A stretch of DNA of 64,000 nt from Rothia gullae. Its GTDB lineage: Bacteria; Actinomycetota; Actinomycetes; Actinomycetales; Micrococcaceae. The DNA lies in contig NZ_JANCOC010000003.1 in NCBI RefSeq assembly GCF_024294905.1, forward strand, positions 114,204 through 178,203. Direction: 5' to 3'. This document shows, piece after piece, positions 42,239 to 51,290 of the stretch (the stretch's first letter is position 1; each line of letters starts with the position of its first letter). Below the pieces are notes generated by a model, which searched no databases, was not told the DNA's origin, and saw nothing but the letters and a program-made list of their open reading frames with translations. The position numbers and the translations under genes are program-made.

Positions 42239-42271
42239 GCTTCGCCCCTCAATCGCATAAACCCACATAGC

Positions 42272-42316
42272 TAAAGGGTGGTGCCCCGGAAGAATGACCT
42301 TCCGGGGCACCGCCCT
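42272..42316. terminator. Terminator repeat, copy 1
   Basis: A 17-bp stem (GGTGGTGCCCCGGAAG-type arm with its near-complement) and 6-nt loop that would end gntR. The 45-nt block matches positions 46852-46896 at 44 of 45 bases in the same orientation; only base 42279 (T here, C there) differs. Confidence 0.9.
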
Positions 42317-42347
42317 TATGCGCCGAGCAGTTATTTCAGCGGGGCAG

Positions 42348-43505
42348 TTATTGCAGGAGCTCAAGCGGCTGAACTTTTGTTGCCGCGTAGGCGGGCAATG
42401 CACCCGCAACGATGCCCACAACCAAGCCGAGGAAAGGAAGCCCTAGGATAAGGGGCGGCAGAGATAGTGCCCATCCGTTGAGAAGGCACACGACCCAGGA
42501 ACCGAGAATACCGAGGATGAAGCCTCCAAGAGCGCCTAGCGCCCCGAGGAGAGCCGCCTCCGCCAGGAAGCTGACCGCCACATCTCGCCGTCCCAACCCC
42601 AATGCACGGTTAATGCCGATTTCCCGGCGGCGTTCCCAGACCGAAATCTGCATGGTCATCACAATACCGAAGCTTGTCGAGACGATAAGAACCACCAGAA
42701 TAATGGTCGTAAGAGCTCGGCTATCCTTCGTCAAGGAAGCACGAAGAGTCACCGGTGAAGGCGGAATCTCAACGTTTGTATCAACGGGGGCGCGCTGCGG
42801 ATCGAGTACCTGCTTGAGCTGTTCCGCGACCGTATCTGCACTTCCTGGATTCACGATGACGTCCATACCGCGTTGCAGGGTGTGGGCTTGCGGCAAGAAA
42901 GTGGAGGTGGTCGGCAGAATAAGAGCGCTACTGAGGGCAGCGTTTTTGCCGCCGTCACGGATAATGCCAAGCACGTAGGCTCGCATTCCGTTGATCTCAA
43001 TCATGTTCCGCCCGGGCTCAGCGCCGACCCCCAGCTCCTTCGCGAGGGCAACACCCAGATAGACGGTAGGCTCACCGGGGCGTTCACGGGCAGGCTCCGA
43101 AAAGTGCCCTTCGACAATGTGCGCACCTCGTGCTTTCAAACCTGCTTCTGAAACAATTGCGAGGGGTGTCTGTTGGCTCTCATGCCCAGGCCTGTTGACC
43201 TGCGGACGCGTTGTCTGCGTATCGATGGTGACTGTACCGGCAGCTTTGACCTCTGGAACTTGGTTAACGCGCCAAAGTAGTTCATCCTCCGGTATATCCC
43301 AGGTTTGCGGCTGGAGGCGCACACCGAGCCGGGTGGAATCGTAGCTGGCCAGCTGCGAGCTCGTATTGAGCGCCGATGACTCGCTGACGCCCACCAGCAT
43401 GATGATGGTGGTTGTTCCCGCGAGCATCGCCAGTACCGTGAGCAGGTTGCGGCGCCAACGGCGAACAACTGCAAGGAGAGCGTAGTGAAGGTTGTTCCTT
43501 AGCAT
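42348..43505 (-). CDS. MacB/FtsX-type ABC permease
   Basis: A 385-residue permease with the MacB layout: one N-terminal helix (LLTVLAMLAGTTTIIMLVG), a large extracellular domain (residues about 45-250), then three C-terminal helices with the FtsX core (VLIVSTSFGIVMTMQISVWERRREIGINRALG). Its ATG directly follows the stop of the ATPase gene, with GGGGAGGA as ribosome site overlapping that gene's end. It is last in a leftward lipoprotein-adaptor-ATPase-permease group, a likely tripartite-like efflux or lipoprotein-handling system; the substrate is unknown. Confidence 0.87.
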   Translation of the reverse strand: MLRNNLHYALLAVVRRWRRNLLTVLAMLAGTTTIIMLVGVSESSALNTSSQLASYDSTRLGVRLQPQTWDIPEDELLWRVNQVPEVKAAGTVTIDTQTTRPQVNRPGHESQQTPLAIVSEAGLKARGAHIVEGHFSEPARERPGEPTVYLGVALAKELGVGAEPGRNMIEINGMRAYVLGIIRDGGKNAALSSALILPTTSTFLPQAHTLQRGMDVIVNPGSADTVAEQLKQVLDPQRAPVDTNVEIPPSPVTLRASLTKDSRALTTIILVVLIVSTSFGIVMTMQISVWERRREIGINRALGLGRRDVAVSFLAEAALLGALGALGGFILGILGSWVVCLLNGWALSLPPLILGLPFLGLVVGIVAGALPAYAATKVQPLELLQ

Positions 43506-44282
43506 CTATCCTCCCCTGATAACGGGTTCTTTGAGCGATTGATGGGCCGATTCTTCGGGACGAGTGAGTTCGGGGCTAACGAGCATCCCATCGACCATGT
43601 GTAGCTGCCGGTCGCAGCGAGCCGCGATATCGGGTTCATGGGTGATGATGACCAGGCTTTGCTTCTCCGCGCGGCCGGCGAGGAGCAGATCCAACACCTT
43701 GTGAGAGTTTTCAGTGTCGAGGTTTCCTGTAGGCTCATCGCATAGCAGGATGCGCGGGGCGCAGGCTAACGCGCGCGCAACCGCGACTCGTTGCTGTTCA
43801 CCACCGGACATGTTGCGTGGAAGAACCTCCAGACGATGCCCCAAACCCACCTGTTCGAGTGCCTGCAACGCACGCTGATGTGCCTGACGGCCCGGTACGC
43901 CGCGCATCCGGAGGGTGTGGGCAATGTTCTCGGTGGCGTTCAGATGAGCAATGAGATGGTACGCCTGAAAGACAAAAGCGATGTGCTCACGGCGTGCCAC
44001 AGTTCGCTCGGCGTCGCTGGCGGTGCCCATATTTTGGCCCAATATTTTCAGCTCACCTTCAGAGGGCTGATCGAGTAGCCCGATGATAGAGAGGAGCGTA
44101 GATTTTCCGCTTCCGGAGGCGCCGGTAATGGCCACAGATTCGCCTTCATGAATGCTGAGGGTCGCGTTTTTGAGCGCCCAGGTGGAGGGCGGGAAGAAAC
44201 GCGCAATATTGTGGCACTCGATATTAGGTTTTGTGGCGGTAGCGCTCGTGGGGAGGGCACGTTCTGTCTCGTGATGAGGCAT
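43506..44282 (-). CDS. MacB/LolD-type ABC ATPase
   Basis: A 258-residue ATPase. Walker A GASGSGKSTLLSIIG, Q-loop FVFQAYHLIAHLNATEN, signature NMSGGEQQRVAVARAL and Walker B RILLCDEPTGNLD are intact. It belongs to the LolD/MacB group that couples to FtsX-like permeases without substrate passing through the membrane domain. It starts one nt after the adaptor stop and ends directly at the permease start, so the three genes are one operon. Confidence 0.92.
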   Translation of the reverse strand: MPHHETERALPTSATATKPNIECHNIARFFPPSTWALKNATLSIHEGESVAITGASGSGKSTLLSIIGLLDQPSEGELKILGQNMGTASDAERTVARREHIAFVFQAYHLIAHLNATENIAHTLRMRGVPGRQAHQRALQALEQVGLGHRLEVLPRNMSGGEQQRVAVARALACAPRILLCDEPTGNLDTENSHKVLDLLLAGRAEKQSLVIITHEPDIAARCDRQLHMVDGMLVSPELTRPEESAHQSLKEPVIRGG

Positions 44283-44283
44283 T

Positions 44284-45501
44284 TTAGCGCTCCTTCAGCT
44301 TCACGACGGTACCTGCCTTGAGTTCTGCAGCGGGGTTGACGAGCTCGCAGATTCCGGCGGAGCACACGCCAAGGGTGACGGGGACGCTCTGACCGTTATC
44401 CAGGGTGATGGAGTGCGTTCCGTTTTCTTCGGTTTTGACGGCTGCTTCGAGCACCGCGAGGGCGTTTTCAGCGCCTCGGTTGAGAGTGACGGTTGCTTGA
44501 AAACGTGTTGATGCCGTCGTGTTTTCCGGCACGTCGATTGTGATGGGGTAGCGTTTCCGTGCGGTAGCTCCCTGCGTGGAAGTATCGCTGTTAGGTCGCG
44601 CGCTGTTCTGCCCACCGTTGGGGGTACCTACATTAGCGGCGGCGCCGTCAGCGTTAGTTGAGCCTTCGGGTGTGAGGGCCGCGCCTAGGGTACCTTCGAG
44701 CGGGCTTCCGTTATCGGTAAGAATCTGGACTTTCTGTCCCTCAGCGAGTTCATTGCTGAGAGCGCTACCGTCCGCGGAGAGTACCAGACGATACCCACCC
44801 GCGGATAGGGTACACAGCGCCGGAGTTGAGGTTTGGCCTTTGGTGCCGCAGCTGTTGTCTACGGTGTATTCGTTACCTTCAGCGAAGAGGTATTCAGAAA
44901 GCGGCAGGGCGGTGCTGTAGCGTCCTTCTTCGGTTCGGTCAGTATCCCCGGGAGGGTAGTAACCACGATCCAGGTAGAAACGGTAGACAGCGTTGGCGGT
45001 TGCTTCGCCGTAGTTTCCTTCCTCATCCCAGATACTGTAGCCGAGCGATTCTAGAGCTTCTTGGAGCTGTTTAACGTCATCGCCGCGAGCGCCTACGGCA
45101 AGGTCGCGGTAGGCGGGGATACTACCCTTGAACGCAATGATGGGACGCTCGTTGATAGTGGTGATAATTGAGCCGTTACTCATCTGGGTACCCGCCTTGG
45201 CGCCGTCCCTGGTCACCACTCCTTGAGGGGTTCCTACGGTGTAGCTTCGGGCGGGTGACACGCTGACTTCTCCCGAGTAGGTGCGGGTAACAGTCTGCGT
45301 GCTGATTCGGGTTGTTAGTTGCGCGGCGCGGGACGGCTGCGCATTGGATTCAACATTGGTGCGTAGCCCCGTGTTGAGTGCGTAGATGGAGAACCCCCCG
45401 GTGATGACGAGCAGAATGACGAGCACCGGAACCAGGTAGGCGCGTATGGCTGCCGTCGTGGCGGCGCGGCGGGGGTTTTCTGAACTCTGCTGCGTGTTCA
45501 T
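44284..45501 (-). CDS. Membrane-fusion/adaptor protein with peptidoglycan-binding domain
   Basis: A 405-residue adaptor. One N-terminal membrane helix (YLVPVLVILLVITGGFSIYAL) anchors an extracellular chain that resembles HlyD-type adaptors. A PG_binding_1 domain is inserted near residues 135-175 (LAVGARGDDVKQLQEALESLGY). A Ser/Asn/Gly-rich linker near residue 300 precedes a C-terminal beta domain. In Gram-positive bacteria such adaptors partner MacB-like ABC pairs. AAAGGTG precedes the ATG, and the ATPase gene follows after one nt. Confidence 0.82.
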   Translation of the reverse strand: MNTQQSSENPRRAATTAAIRAYLVPVLVILLVITGGFSIYALNTGLRTNVESNAQPSRAAQLTTRISTQTVTRTYSGEVSVSPARSYTVGTPQGVVTRDGAKAGTQMSNGSIITTINERPIIAFKGSIPAYRDLAVGARGDDVKQLQEALESLGYSIWDEEGNYGEATANAVYRFYLDRGYYPPGDTDRTEEGRYSTALPLSEYLFAEGNEYTVDNSCGTKGQTSTPALCTLSAGGYRLVLSADGSALSNELAEGQKVQILTDNGSPLEGTLGAALTPEGSTNADGAAANVGTPNGGQNSARPNSDTSTQGATARKRYPITIDVPENTTASTRFQATVTLNRGAENALAVLEAAVKTEENGTHSITLDNGQSVPVTLGVCSAGICELVNPAAELKAGTVVKLKER

Positions 45502-45589
45502 GGGTTCACCTTTCTACGGTGAAATATGGGGCGGGACTAGGGGTAATTGCTGAGGGTAACAACGTGGCGGGGGCTGAATAAAGGGGTGT

Positions 45590-45635
45590 ATCCTCTGCTC
45601 TAATCCGCGGGTGAAAGCGGTTGAGAGCAGAGGAT
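45590..45635. repeat. 12-bp inverted repeat between lipoprotein and adaptor genes
   Basis: ATCCTCTGCTCT pairs with AGAGCAGAGGAT around a 22-nt loop. It has no T tract, so it may be a processing or attenuation site within the efflux operon or part of the adaptor promoter. Confidence 0.5.
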
Positions 45636-45711
45636 CGGTAGAAAAATCTCGCTAGAAAATGTCCAACGAGGAATCAGCGTTTACTATTTGCCGTCGGCTA
45701 GTTGCCCTTGG

Positions 45712-46623
45712 CTAGTTGCCGTTGAGTAGAGCTGCGGCGCGCTCCTGGGCCTGGCGCTCGATATCGCGTACTTCAAGGATGAGCGGTTCATGCTCATTGA
45801 GCCAGGTCGCGGCCTTTTCGTAGTAGATATTCTGTGCCTTAGTCAGGATTCCAGTGGACTTTTGGCAGTTGTAGTCGGCGTGAGCTAGGGACTGCTCTTC
45901 CGCATTGGCGGCTACATTGGCTGCCTTGTACTTACCCCAGGTTTTCTCTGCGTAGCTGGGAGCATCTCCGAAGTGCTGGATATCGGTGTATCCGCTTTCT
46001 TTCATGCATGCACCGTAGGTGGTGTCATTACGGTAGTATTTCCCCATTTCTTCTACCGCGTTGTTTTTGGATCCGCCCGTGTTGAGTTCGGTAACGAAGT
46101 TGGTGTATTTGAGGTAGTTTTCTGCTGAGCCGAAGACAGCTTCTGCCGCACGTCCGAGGCATGAATCTGTTGTCATGCCGACCTGGGCGCCGTTACTCAT
46201 CGTGATGGTGACACTTTTGCTGTCTGGGGCTTGGGGGTCGCCTTGGAACGCCTTCAGATATGCCGGGTTTTCCATCGCGGGTGCATTGCTGGAGCTAGCG
46301 TTGCCCTGCCGGGTGGACGAGTATCCTTGGGCGACCGCTTCTTCGTTGGCGAAGTGGGCGCCACTCATCGCAAGTTCATGAACGGAGGAACCGTCAATAA
46401 TGTTCTGGCTACCGGAGTAGGTGAAGGACTTCTCGCTCATGCACTTTTTGACTTCGTTGACGAGGGCCACGTTAATGTCCGGGGAGGGATTCTCGTAGCT
46501 TGCCAGGACATTACGAATGTCTTGCTTAACTTCAACGGTGGTGGAGCAACTCGATACGCCCAGGCAACAGGCAATACCGATAAGGGCGAGGGATGTGAAG
46601 GGCTTCTTTGCCATGGACTTCAT
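45712..46623 (-). CDS. Lipoprotein of unknown function linked to the efflux operon
   Basis: A 303-residue protein with a lipoprotein signal: a short basic start, a hydrophobic stretch and lipobox GVSSC near residue 30. The mature part is helical with scattered Cys (KKCMSEKSFTYSG, DSCLGRAAEAVFGS, YGACMKESGYTD, ADYNCQKSTG), possibly two disulfides. I do not recognise the family. It reads leftwards, 210 nt ahead of the adaptor gene, and is likely an accessory of the MacB-like system. The start is uncertain among two ATGs and a TTG. Confidence 0.7.
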   Translation of the reverse strand: MKSMAKKPFTSLALIGIACCLGVSSCSTTVEVKQDIRNVLASYENPSPDINVALVNEVKKCMSEKSFTYSGSQNIIDGSSVHELAMSGAHFANEEAVAQGYSSTRQGNASSSNAPAMENPAYLKAFQGDPQAPDSKSVTITMSNGAQVGMTTDSCLGRAAEAVFGSAENYLKYTNFVTELNTGGSKNNAVEEMGKYYRNDTTYGACMKESGYTDIQHFGDAPSYAEKTWGKYKAANVAANAEEQSLAHADYNCQKSTGILTKAQNIYYEKAATWLNEHEPLILEVRDIERQAQERAAALLNGN

Positions 46624-46851
46624 CTTTCTCAAGCATCATTGATGGGCGAGAATCGGCAGTGATACGAGCGTATCGTGAGGGCTACCTACATACCTGCTAT
46701 ATGGTGTGAACCTGCGTTTTGCGGAGTAGAAGCATCATGAGCCGATTACTAAGTATGATAGAGGACAACTCCCCCCCCCATACAATAGACATACAAGATA
46801 TATTTATGATGTATAGCACCTATAAGAATGCATGTAAAAGAGCTTATGAAT
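46624..46851. other. AT-rich promoter region of the efflux module with a poly-C run
   Basis: This stretch is clearly more AT-rich than the flanking genes and contains a run of about nine C at 46771-46779. It must hold the promoter of the leftward lipoprotein gene. No gene is present. Confidence 0.5.
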
Positions 46852-46896
46852 TAAAGGGCGGTGCCCCGGAAGAATGACCTTCCGGGGCACCGCCCT
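46852..46896. terminator. Terminator repeat, copy 2
   Basis: The second copy of the 45-nt hairpin block, here with a perfect stem, 40 nt beyond the purC stop. It terminates purC and shares 44 of 45 bases with the copy after gntR 4.58 kb away. Confidence 0.9.
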
Positions 46897-46936
46897 TTAG
46901 CTATCTCAAAGACTTATTCAGCCCGAAATATTGAGT

Positions 46937-47863
46937 TTAGAACTTCGTGCCGGTCAGACGCTCATACGCCTCAACGTAACGGGCACGAGTCTTCTCCACA
47001 ACCTCCTCAGGCAGGTGCGGCACGTTATCCGAACCGTCCCAACCCGCCTCCGGGGAACGCAGCCAGTCACGCACATACTGCTTATCAAAGCTCGGCTGCG
47101 CACGACCCGGCTCATACTGCTGAGCGTCCCAGAAACGCGAAGAATCCGGGGTCAGCACCTCATCACCCAGGGTGATCTCACCGCGGTACGAATCAGTACC
47201 GAACTCCATCTTGGTATCCGCCAGAATAATGCCCTGCTCGCGAGCAATCTTCTCCGCAGTGGTGTACAAGCTCAGGCTCAGCTCCTCCAGGCGCTCACCC
47301 ACCGGCTGACCAACCTCAGCGTACAGCTCCTCACGAGTCACCAGCTCATCATGCTCACCCACCTCAGCCTTACCGGTCGGAGTGAAAATCGGGGTGTCCA
47401 GGCGGGAACCATCCACCAGACCCGCAGGCAGCTTCACACCAGCAATCTCACCGGTCTGGTTATACACCTCCAGGCCCGAACCGGTCAGGTAACCGCGCAC
47501 AATGCACTCCACCGGGAACATGTTCAGGGAGCGGCAAATCATCGCGCGACCAGCCACAACATCCGGAACGTCAGTGGACAGCACGTGGTTCGGAACCTGC
47601 TTAAGCTGCTCAAACCACCACAGGGACATCTGAGTCAAAATCTTGCCCTTATCCGGGATCTCGGTGGGCAGAATACGGTCAAAAGCGCTAATACGGTCCG
47701 AGGCAACAACCATGACCGAACCGGCACGCAGCTCAGCGTCATCATTGACGGTCAAGCCGGTAGCATCAAAACGTTCCTCATTCGGAACGTACAGGTCGCG
47801 GACCTTGCCGGAATAAATGTGAGTCCAGCCCGGGATTTCCACGGGGTTAGAACGAGAAGTCAT
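46937..47863 (-). CDS. purC: Phosphoribosylaminoimidazole-succinocarboxamide synthase (SAICAR synthetase)
   Basis: A 308-residue enzyme of de novo purine synthesis that joins CAIR and aspartate using ATP. Conserved parts are HIYSGKVRDLYVP, ASDRISAFDRILPTEIPDKGKILTQMS, ECIVRGYLTGSG, IILADTKMEFG and DEVLTPDSSRFWDA. The ATG at 47863 (MTSRSNP) has AGGAGA upstream; the open frame extends 13 codons further without support. It lies 228 nt downstream of purD on the same strand and has its own leader. Confidence 0.95.
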   Translation of the reverse strand: MTSRSNPVEIPGWTHIYSGKVRDLYVPNEERFDATGLTVNDDAELRAGSVMVVASDRISAFDRILPTEIPDKGKILTQMSLWWFEQLKQVPNHVLSTDVPDVVAGRAMICRSLNMFPVECIVRGYLTGSGLEVYNQTGEIAGVKLPAGLVDGSRLDTPIFTPTGKAEVGEHDELVTREELYAEVGQPVGERLEELSLSLYTTAEKIAREQGIILADTKMEFGTDSYRGEITLGDEVLTPDSSRFWDAQQYEPGRAQPSFDKQYVRDWLRSPEAGWDGSDNVPHLPEEVVEKTRARYVEAYERLTGTKF

Positions 47864-48084
47864 GAGAATTTCTCCTGATGAGGTGGTGTGATGTGGATGC
47901 AAAAAGTCTGTGTAATTACAATACCGCGACAGGCACGGCTCCCGATAGTGCCATCAGTCATCAATACGGCACAATCTTGAGAGCCCAACCTACCCCGGTC
48001 GCCGCCGACAACACCCCGAGCTGAGGAAATGAACCGGGGAAAAGCTGAGGCGGCGAGGAATAAAGAAGCGAGTGGCAAAGAAGC

Positions 48085-48120
48085 GACCGGCTTCCCCACC
48101 CTCAAGCGGGGAAGCCGGTC
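48085..48120 (-). terminator. Terminator of purD
   Basis: Read leftwards, GACCGGCTTCCCC pairs with GGGGAAGCCGGTC around a 9-10 nt loop and is followed by GCTTCTTTG. Confidence 0.75.
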
Positions 48121-48130
48121 ACCTTAAGTT

Positions 48131-49414
48131 TTAGCCGCGCGGAGCGGGAATGTGGATGCGGTTCTCCACAGCCTTCAGCGCGATATCGGTGCGGTACTGC
48201 GCGCCAGCCCAGGAGATAGCGCGAACGCCCTCGTAGGCGGCGTTACGGGCGGCGCCCAGGTTCTCACCGAGCGCCACGACGGCCAGCACGCGGCCGCCGG
48301 CAGTCAGCACACCCTCCTCAGATGCGACGGTGCCCGCGTGAATCACGTGCACGCCCTCCAGGGCGTTCGCCTCATCCAGACCGGAGATGACGTCACCCTT
48401 GCGGGGAGTGTCCGGGTAGTTCTCGGCAGCCATGACCACGTCAACTGCGGTGCGGGGATCCCAATCCAGCTCGGTACCCTCAGAAATTTCACCGCGTGCA
48501 GCCGCGCGCAGCAGCTGACCCAGCGGGGTGCGCAGACGCGCCAGAACCGCCTGGGTTTCCGGGTCGCCAAAGCGTGCGTTGAACTCGATAACGCGCACGC
48601 CGCGGCTGGTGACCGCCAGACCGCAGAAGAGCACGCCTACGAACGGGGTGCCGCGCTCAGCCATACGAGCCACGGTCGGGCGGGCAACCTTCTCCACAAC
48701 CTCCTGCACGAAGCCCTCGGGCAGCCAGGGAAGCGGGGTGTAGGCGCCCATACCGCCGGTGTTCGGGCCCTCGTCGTTGTCGAAAATGCGCTTGAAGTCC
48801 TGAGCCGGGGACAGCGGCAGAACGTTCTTACCGTCAGAGATGACGAAGAGGGACACCTCGGGGCCGTCCAGGAACTCTTCGATAACCACGGTGCCGCCAG
48901 CGTTGAAGCAAGCCTGAGCGTGCTCCAGTGCCGCGGCACGGTCCTCGGTCACCACAACGCCCTTACCCGCAGCCAGGCCGTCGTCCTTCACCACGTAGGG
49001 TGCACCGAACTCGTCCAGTGCCGCCTGCGCCTCAGCGACATTCGATGCCACGTAGGCGCGGGCGGTCGGTACGGAAGCCTCTTCCATGACCTGCTTAGCG
49101 AAAGCCTTGGAGCCCTCCAGCTGTGCGGCAGCTGCGGAGGGGCCGAAAACATCAAAGCCCGCCTCACACAGCGCGTCAGAAACACCGGCGACCAGGGGCG
49201 CCTCCGGGCCGATAACGACCAGGTCGGCGTTCAGTTCGCGTGCCAGGGCGGTTGCCTGGGCGGGGTCATTCGCATCAATTGCGTGGACGGGAACATCCTG
49301 AGCAATGCCGGCGTTGCCGGGGGCGCTGTGCACCTCAGTTACCTCAGGGTCGCGCAGAAGCGCTCGAATAATTGCGTGTTCGCGGCCGCCGGGGCCCAGT
49401 ACCAAAACCTTCAT
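48131..49414 (-). CDS. purD: Phosphoribosylamine-glycine ligase (GARS)
   Basis: A 427-residue ATP-grasp enzyme of purine synthesis. It starts [15 protein letters not shown], the invariant GARS N terminus, followed by [62 protein letters not shown] and [16 protein letters not shown]. The start at 49414 fits the family; the frame is open 30 codons further upstream. TACCCT ends 8 nt before this ATG, so the message is probably leaderless. Confidence 0.96.
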   Translation of the reverse strand: MKVLVLGPGGREHAIIRALLRDPEVTEVHSAPGNAGIAQDVPVHAIDANDPAQATALARELNADLVVIGPEAPLVAGVSDALCEAGFDVFGPSAAAAQLEGSKAFAKQVMEEASVPTARAYVASNVAEAQAALDEFGAPYVVKDDGLAAGKGVVVTEDRAAALEHAQACFNAGGTVVIEEFLDGPEVSLFVISDGKNVLPLSPAQDFKRIFDNDEGPNTGGMGAYTPLPWLPEGFVQEVVEKVARPTVARMAERGTPFVGVLFCGLAVTSRGVRVIEFNARFGDPETQAVLARLRTPLGQLLRAAARGEISEGTELDWDPRTAVDVVMAAENYPDTPRKGDVISGLDEANALEGVHVIHAGTVASEEGVLTAGGRVLAVVALGENLGAARNAAYEGVRAISWAGAQYRTDIALKAVENRIHIPAPRG

Positions 49415-49421
49415 GCTATTC

Positions 49422-49427
49422 AGGGTA
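49422..49427 (-). promoter_or_regulatory. -10 element of purD, leaderless promoter
   Basis: On the minus strand TACCCT ends 8 nt before the purD ATG, with no ribosome site between them. The same hexamer is used by nth. Confidence 0.5.
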
Positions 49428-49566
49428 CCCGCTATCACACTAAAAATGTGAGCTGAGCACACTAAAAATGCGGCTCTTCTTCTCATGTAGCGGCACAGTC
49501 GCAAGAATACACGCTAGAGAAGAGCCACACAGCGCGGTAACCGAAGCTACCGAATCAAGCTAAACC

Positions 49567-49896
49567 TTAGATGAGGGCGGTAATAGCAGCCAGGCTGCCG
49601 AAGACAATACCGGGAGCGTTCGCGATGATAATCGGGATGTCCTTCTTGGGGCGCCACAGACCGTACAGCAACCAGAGAGTGCAGTTCATGGCGGCTACCA
49701 GAGGCTGGATCCAGTCACCCTTGTGACCGTTCAGGTTACCGATAATCTGCGGGAAGTAGAAGACGTACATGAGCACGGCAGCAATCGAAGCGGCTCGCGC
49801 GAGAATGGGGAAAAACTTGGCGTGAAATTCAGAATCCACGCCCACGCCGCCCTTAGAGGAAGTGTTCTGTGCCGAGGTGTTGTTCTGCTCTGCCAT
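49567..49896 (-). CDS. SemiSWEET/PQ-loop small membrane protein
   Basis: A 109-residue protein with three membrane helices, the length of bacterial SemiSWEET sugar transporters, which work as dimers. The first helix carries YVFYFPQIIGN (the PQ motif), the second has AAMNCTLWLLYGLW with the conserved Asn and Trp of the sugar pocket, and the third is IIIANAPGIVFGSLAAI. A 24-residue Asn/Ser/Gly-rich tail comes first. AAAGGAA precedes the ATG. It stands alone between purD and the divergent asparaginase-like gene. Confidence 0.78.
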   Translation of the reverse strand: MAEQNNTSAQNTSSKGGVGVDSEFHAKFFPILARAASIAAVLMYVFYFPQIIGNLNGHKGDWIQPLVAAMNCTLWLLYGLWRPKKDIPIIIANAPGIVFGSLAAITALI

Positions 49897-50145
49897 GGAT
49901 GTATTCCTTTACATGGTTTGCCGCTCACTAATCAAGAGTGAGTTGAGGGGTAAGGGGCATTAAGCGATGCATACTCTTACCGGGTCACGTCTAACTAGTT
50001 TCGCATAAATATAGGGGTCCCTGGGCTGCAGCAATTTCCTACCGGATGCATTACGCCCGTTCTCAGACTGCATATCGGGGCATGCCAGCCTCACGCTCAC
50101 CTCCGCGCCGCTGAACATGAATAGGGTCAAGCCGCACACCCCGTT

Positions 50146-50151
50146 TAAACT
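50146..50151 (+). promoter_or_regulatory. -10 element of the asparaginase-like gene, leaderless promoter
   Basis: TAAACT ends 7 nt before the ATG at 50158; no ribosome site is present. Confidence 0.6.
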
Positions 50152-50157
50152 AGAAGA

Positions 50158-51288
50158 ATGACCAACAGCACCACCCCACAGGCAACAACTCACACCACCG
50201 ACCACAGCAGCGCCTTCGACGTAGAACTCGCGCAGCTCACCCGCAACAACTTCATTGAGGCACGCCACCGCGGCCGCCTCATCCTTCTGGGCCCCGACGG
50301 CGATGTACAGCTTGCCCTCGGCGACATTCACGAGCCCTTCTACCTGCGCTCTGCCGCCAAACCGCTGCAGGCCATCGGATCCATGAAGGCGGGCGCGCCC
50401 CTGCGCGGCTCCCAGGTCGCCATCGCCTGCGGCTCGCACCGCGGCACCTTCGAGCAGATGCGCGCCGTGCAGGACGTACTCACCCAGGGCAGCACCGAAA
50501 CCAACCCGCTCACCCCGGCAACAAACCTGGCGCTCAAGCCCACGCTCCCCTCCGACAAGCAGGCACGCCAGGCAATGGTCCAGGCGAACCTTGCCGCTAC
50601 TGCCCTGGCGCATCCCTGCTCCGGCAAGCACGCCGCATTCCTGTGGGCCTGCACCGCCAAGCTCGAGCGCGGCGACCTCGAAGAGGGATCACAGAACTGG
50701 ACTCTGCACAACTACCTCGACCCCGCCCACCCGCTGCAGCAGGTCATCACCGAAGAAATTGAGGCGTTCACCGGCGAGCCCGTAGCGGCAATCGGCGTTG
50801 ACGGCTGCGGTGCGCCCGTGCACGCCGTCTCCCTAGCCGGTGCCGCACGCGCCTACTCGACCCTCGGCTCGGCAATCCGCAACCTCGGGGCGGATGCGCG
50901 CGCCTCCACGGTTGCGACCGCCATGGTGGATTACCCCGAGCTGATTCAGGCGCCCGAATCCCCCGACACCGTGCTCAGCGAAGAACTGGACGCGATCGTT
51001 AAAGGCGGTGCGGAGGGCGTGCTCTGCATTGGTCTGCGTTCGGGTGCGTCCGTGGTGGTGAAGATGAGCGACGGTTCGCACCGCGCCATGTACGCCGTGG
51101 CTCTGCGCGCTCTCGCCGCTGGCGGCTACCTGAGCACCGAGGAATGCGAGCGCCTACTCGCGCTTGTGGTACACCCGGTGACCGGCGGCTACGTGGACGG
51201 CAAGCCGGTTGAGGTGGGCGAGCTGCGCGTACATGAGGAGCTTTTCACCCGCAAGGATCTGGTTCCCGGCGCCCCGGAAAAGGACTAG
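50158..51288 (+). CDS. Asparaginase II-family protein (Rhizobium-type)
   Basis: A 376-residue protein of the thermolabile asparaginase (AnsA/ReAV-like) family common in actinobacteria. Motifs are EARHRGRLILLGPDGDV, FYLRSAAKPLQAIG (the Ser-x-x-Lys pair), IACGSHRGTFEQ, HPCSGKHAAFLWAC, GVDGCGAPVHAVSL and GVLCIGLRSGASVVVKMSDGSHRA. The Cys and Lys of CSGK are implicated in metal binding and catalysis in relatives. It may hydrolyse asparagine, but activity cannot be judged from sequence. It is followed after 2 nt by the sterol-carrier-like gene. Confidence 0.83.
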   Translation: MTNSTTPQATTHTTDHSSAFDVELAQLTRNNFIEARHRGRLILLGPDGDVQLALGDIHEPFYLRSAAKPLQAIGSMKAGAPLRGSQVAIACGSHRGTFEQMRAVQDVLTQGSTETNPLTPATNLALKPTLPSDKQARQAMVQANLAATALAHPCSGKHAAFLWACTAKLERGDLEEGSQNWTLHNYLDPAHPLQQVITEEIEAFTGEPVAAIGVDGCGAPVHAVSLAGAARAYSTLGSAIRNLGADARASTVATAMVDYPELIQAPESPDTVLSEELDAIVKGGAEGVLCIGLRSGASVVVKMSDGSHRAMYAVALRALAAGGYLSTEECERLLALVVHPVTGGYVDGKPVEVGELRVHEELFTRKDLVPGAPEKD

Positions 51289-51290
51289 TC

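Noticed and set aside
48152..49456. 434-codon frame on the plus strand
   Set aside because: Antisense shadow of purD, which has all GARS motifs.
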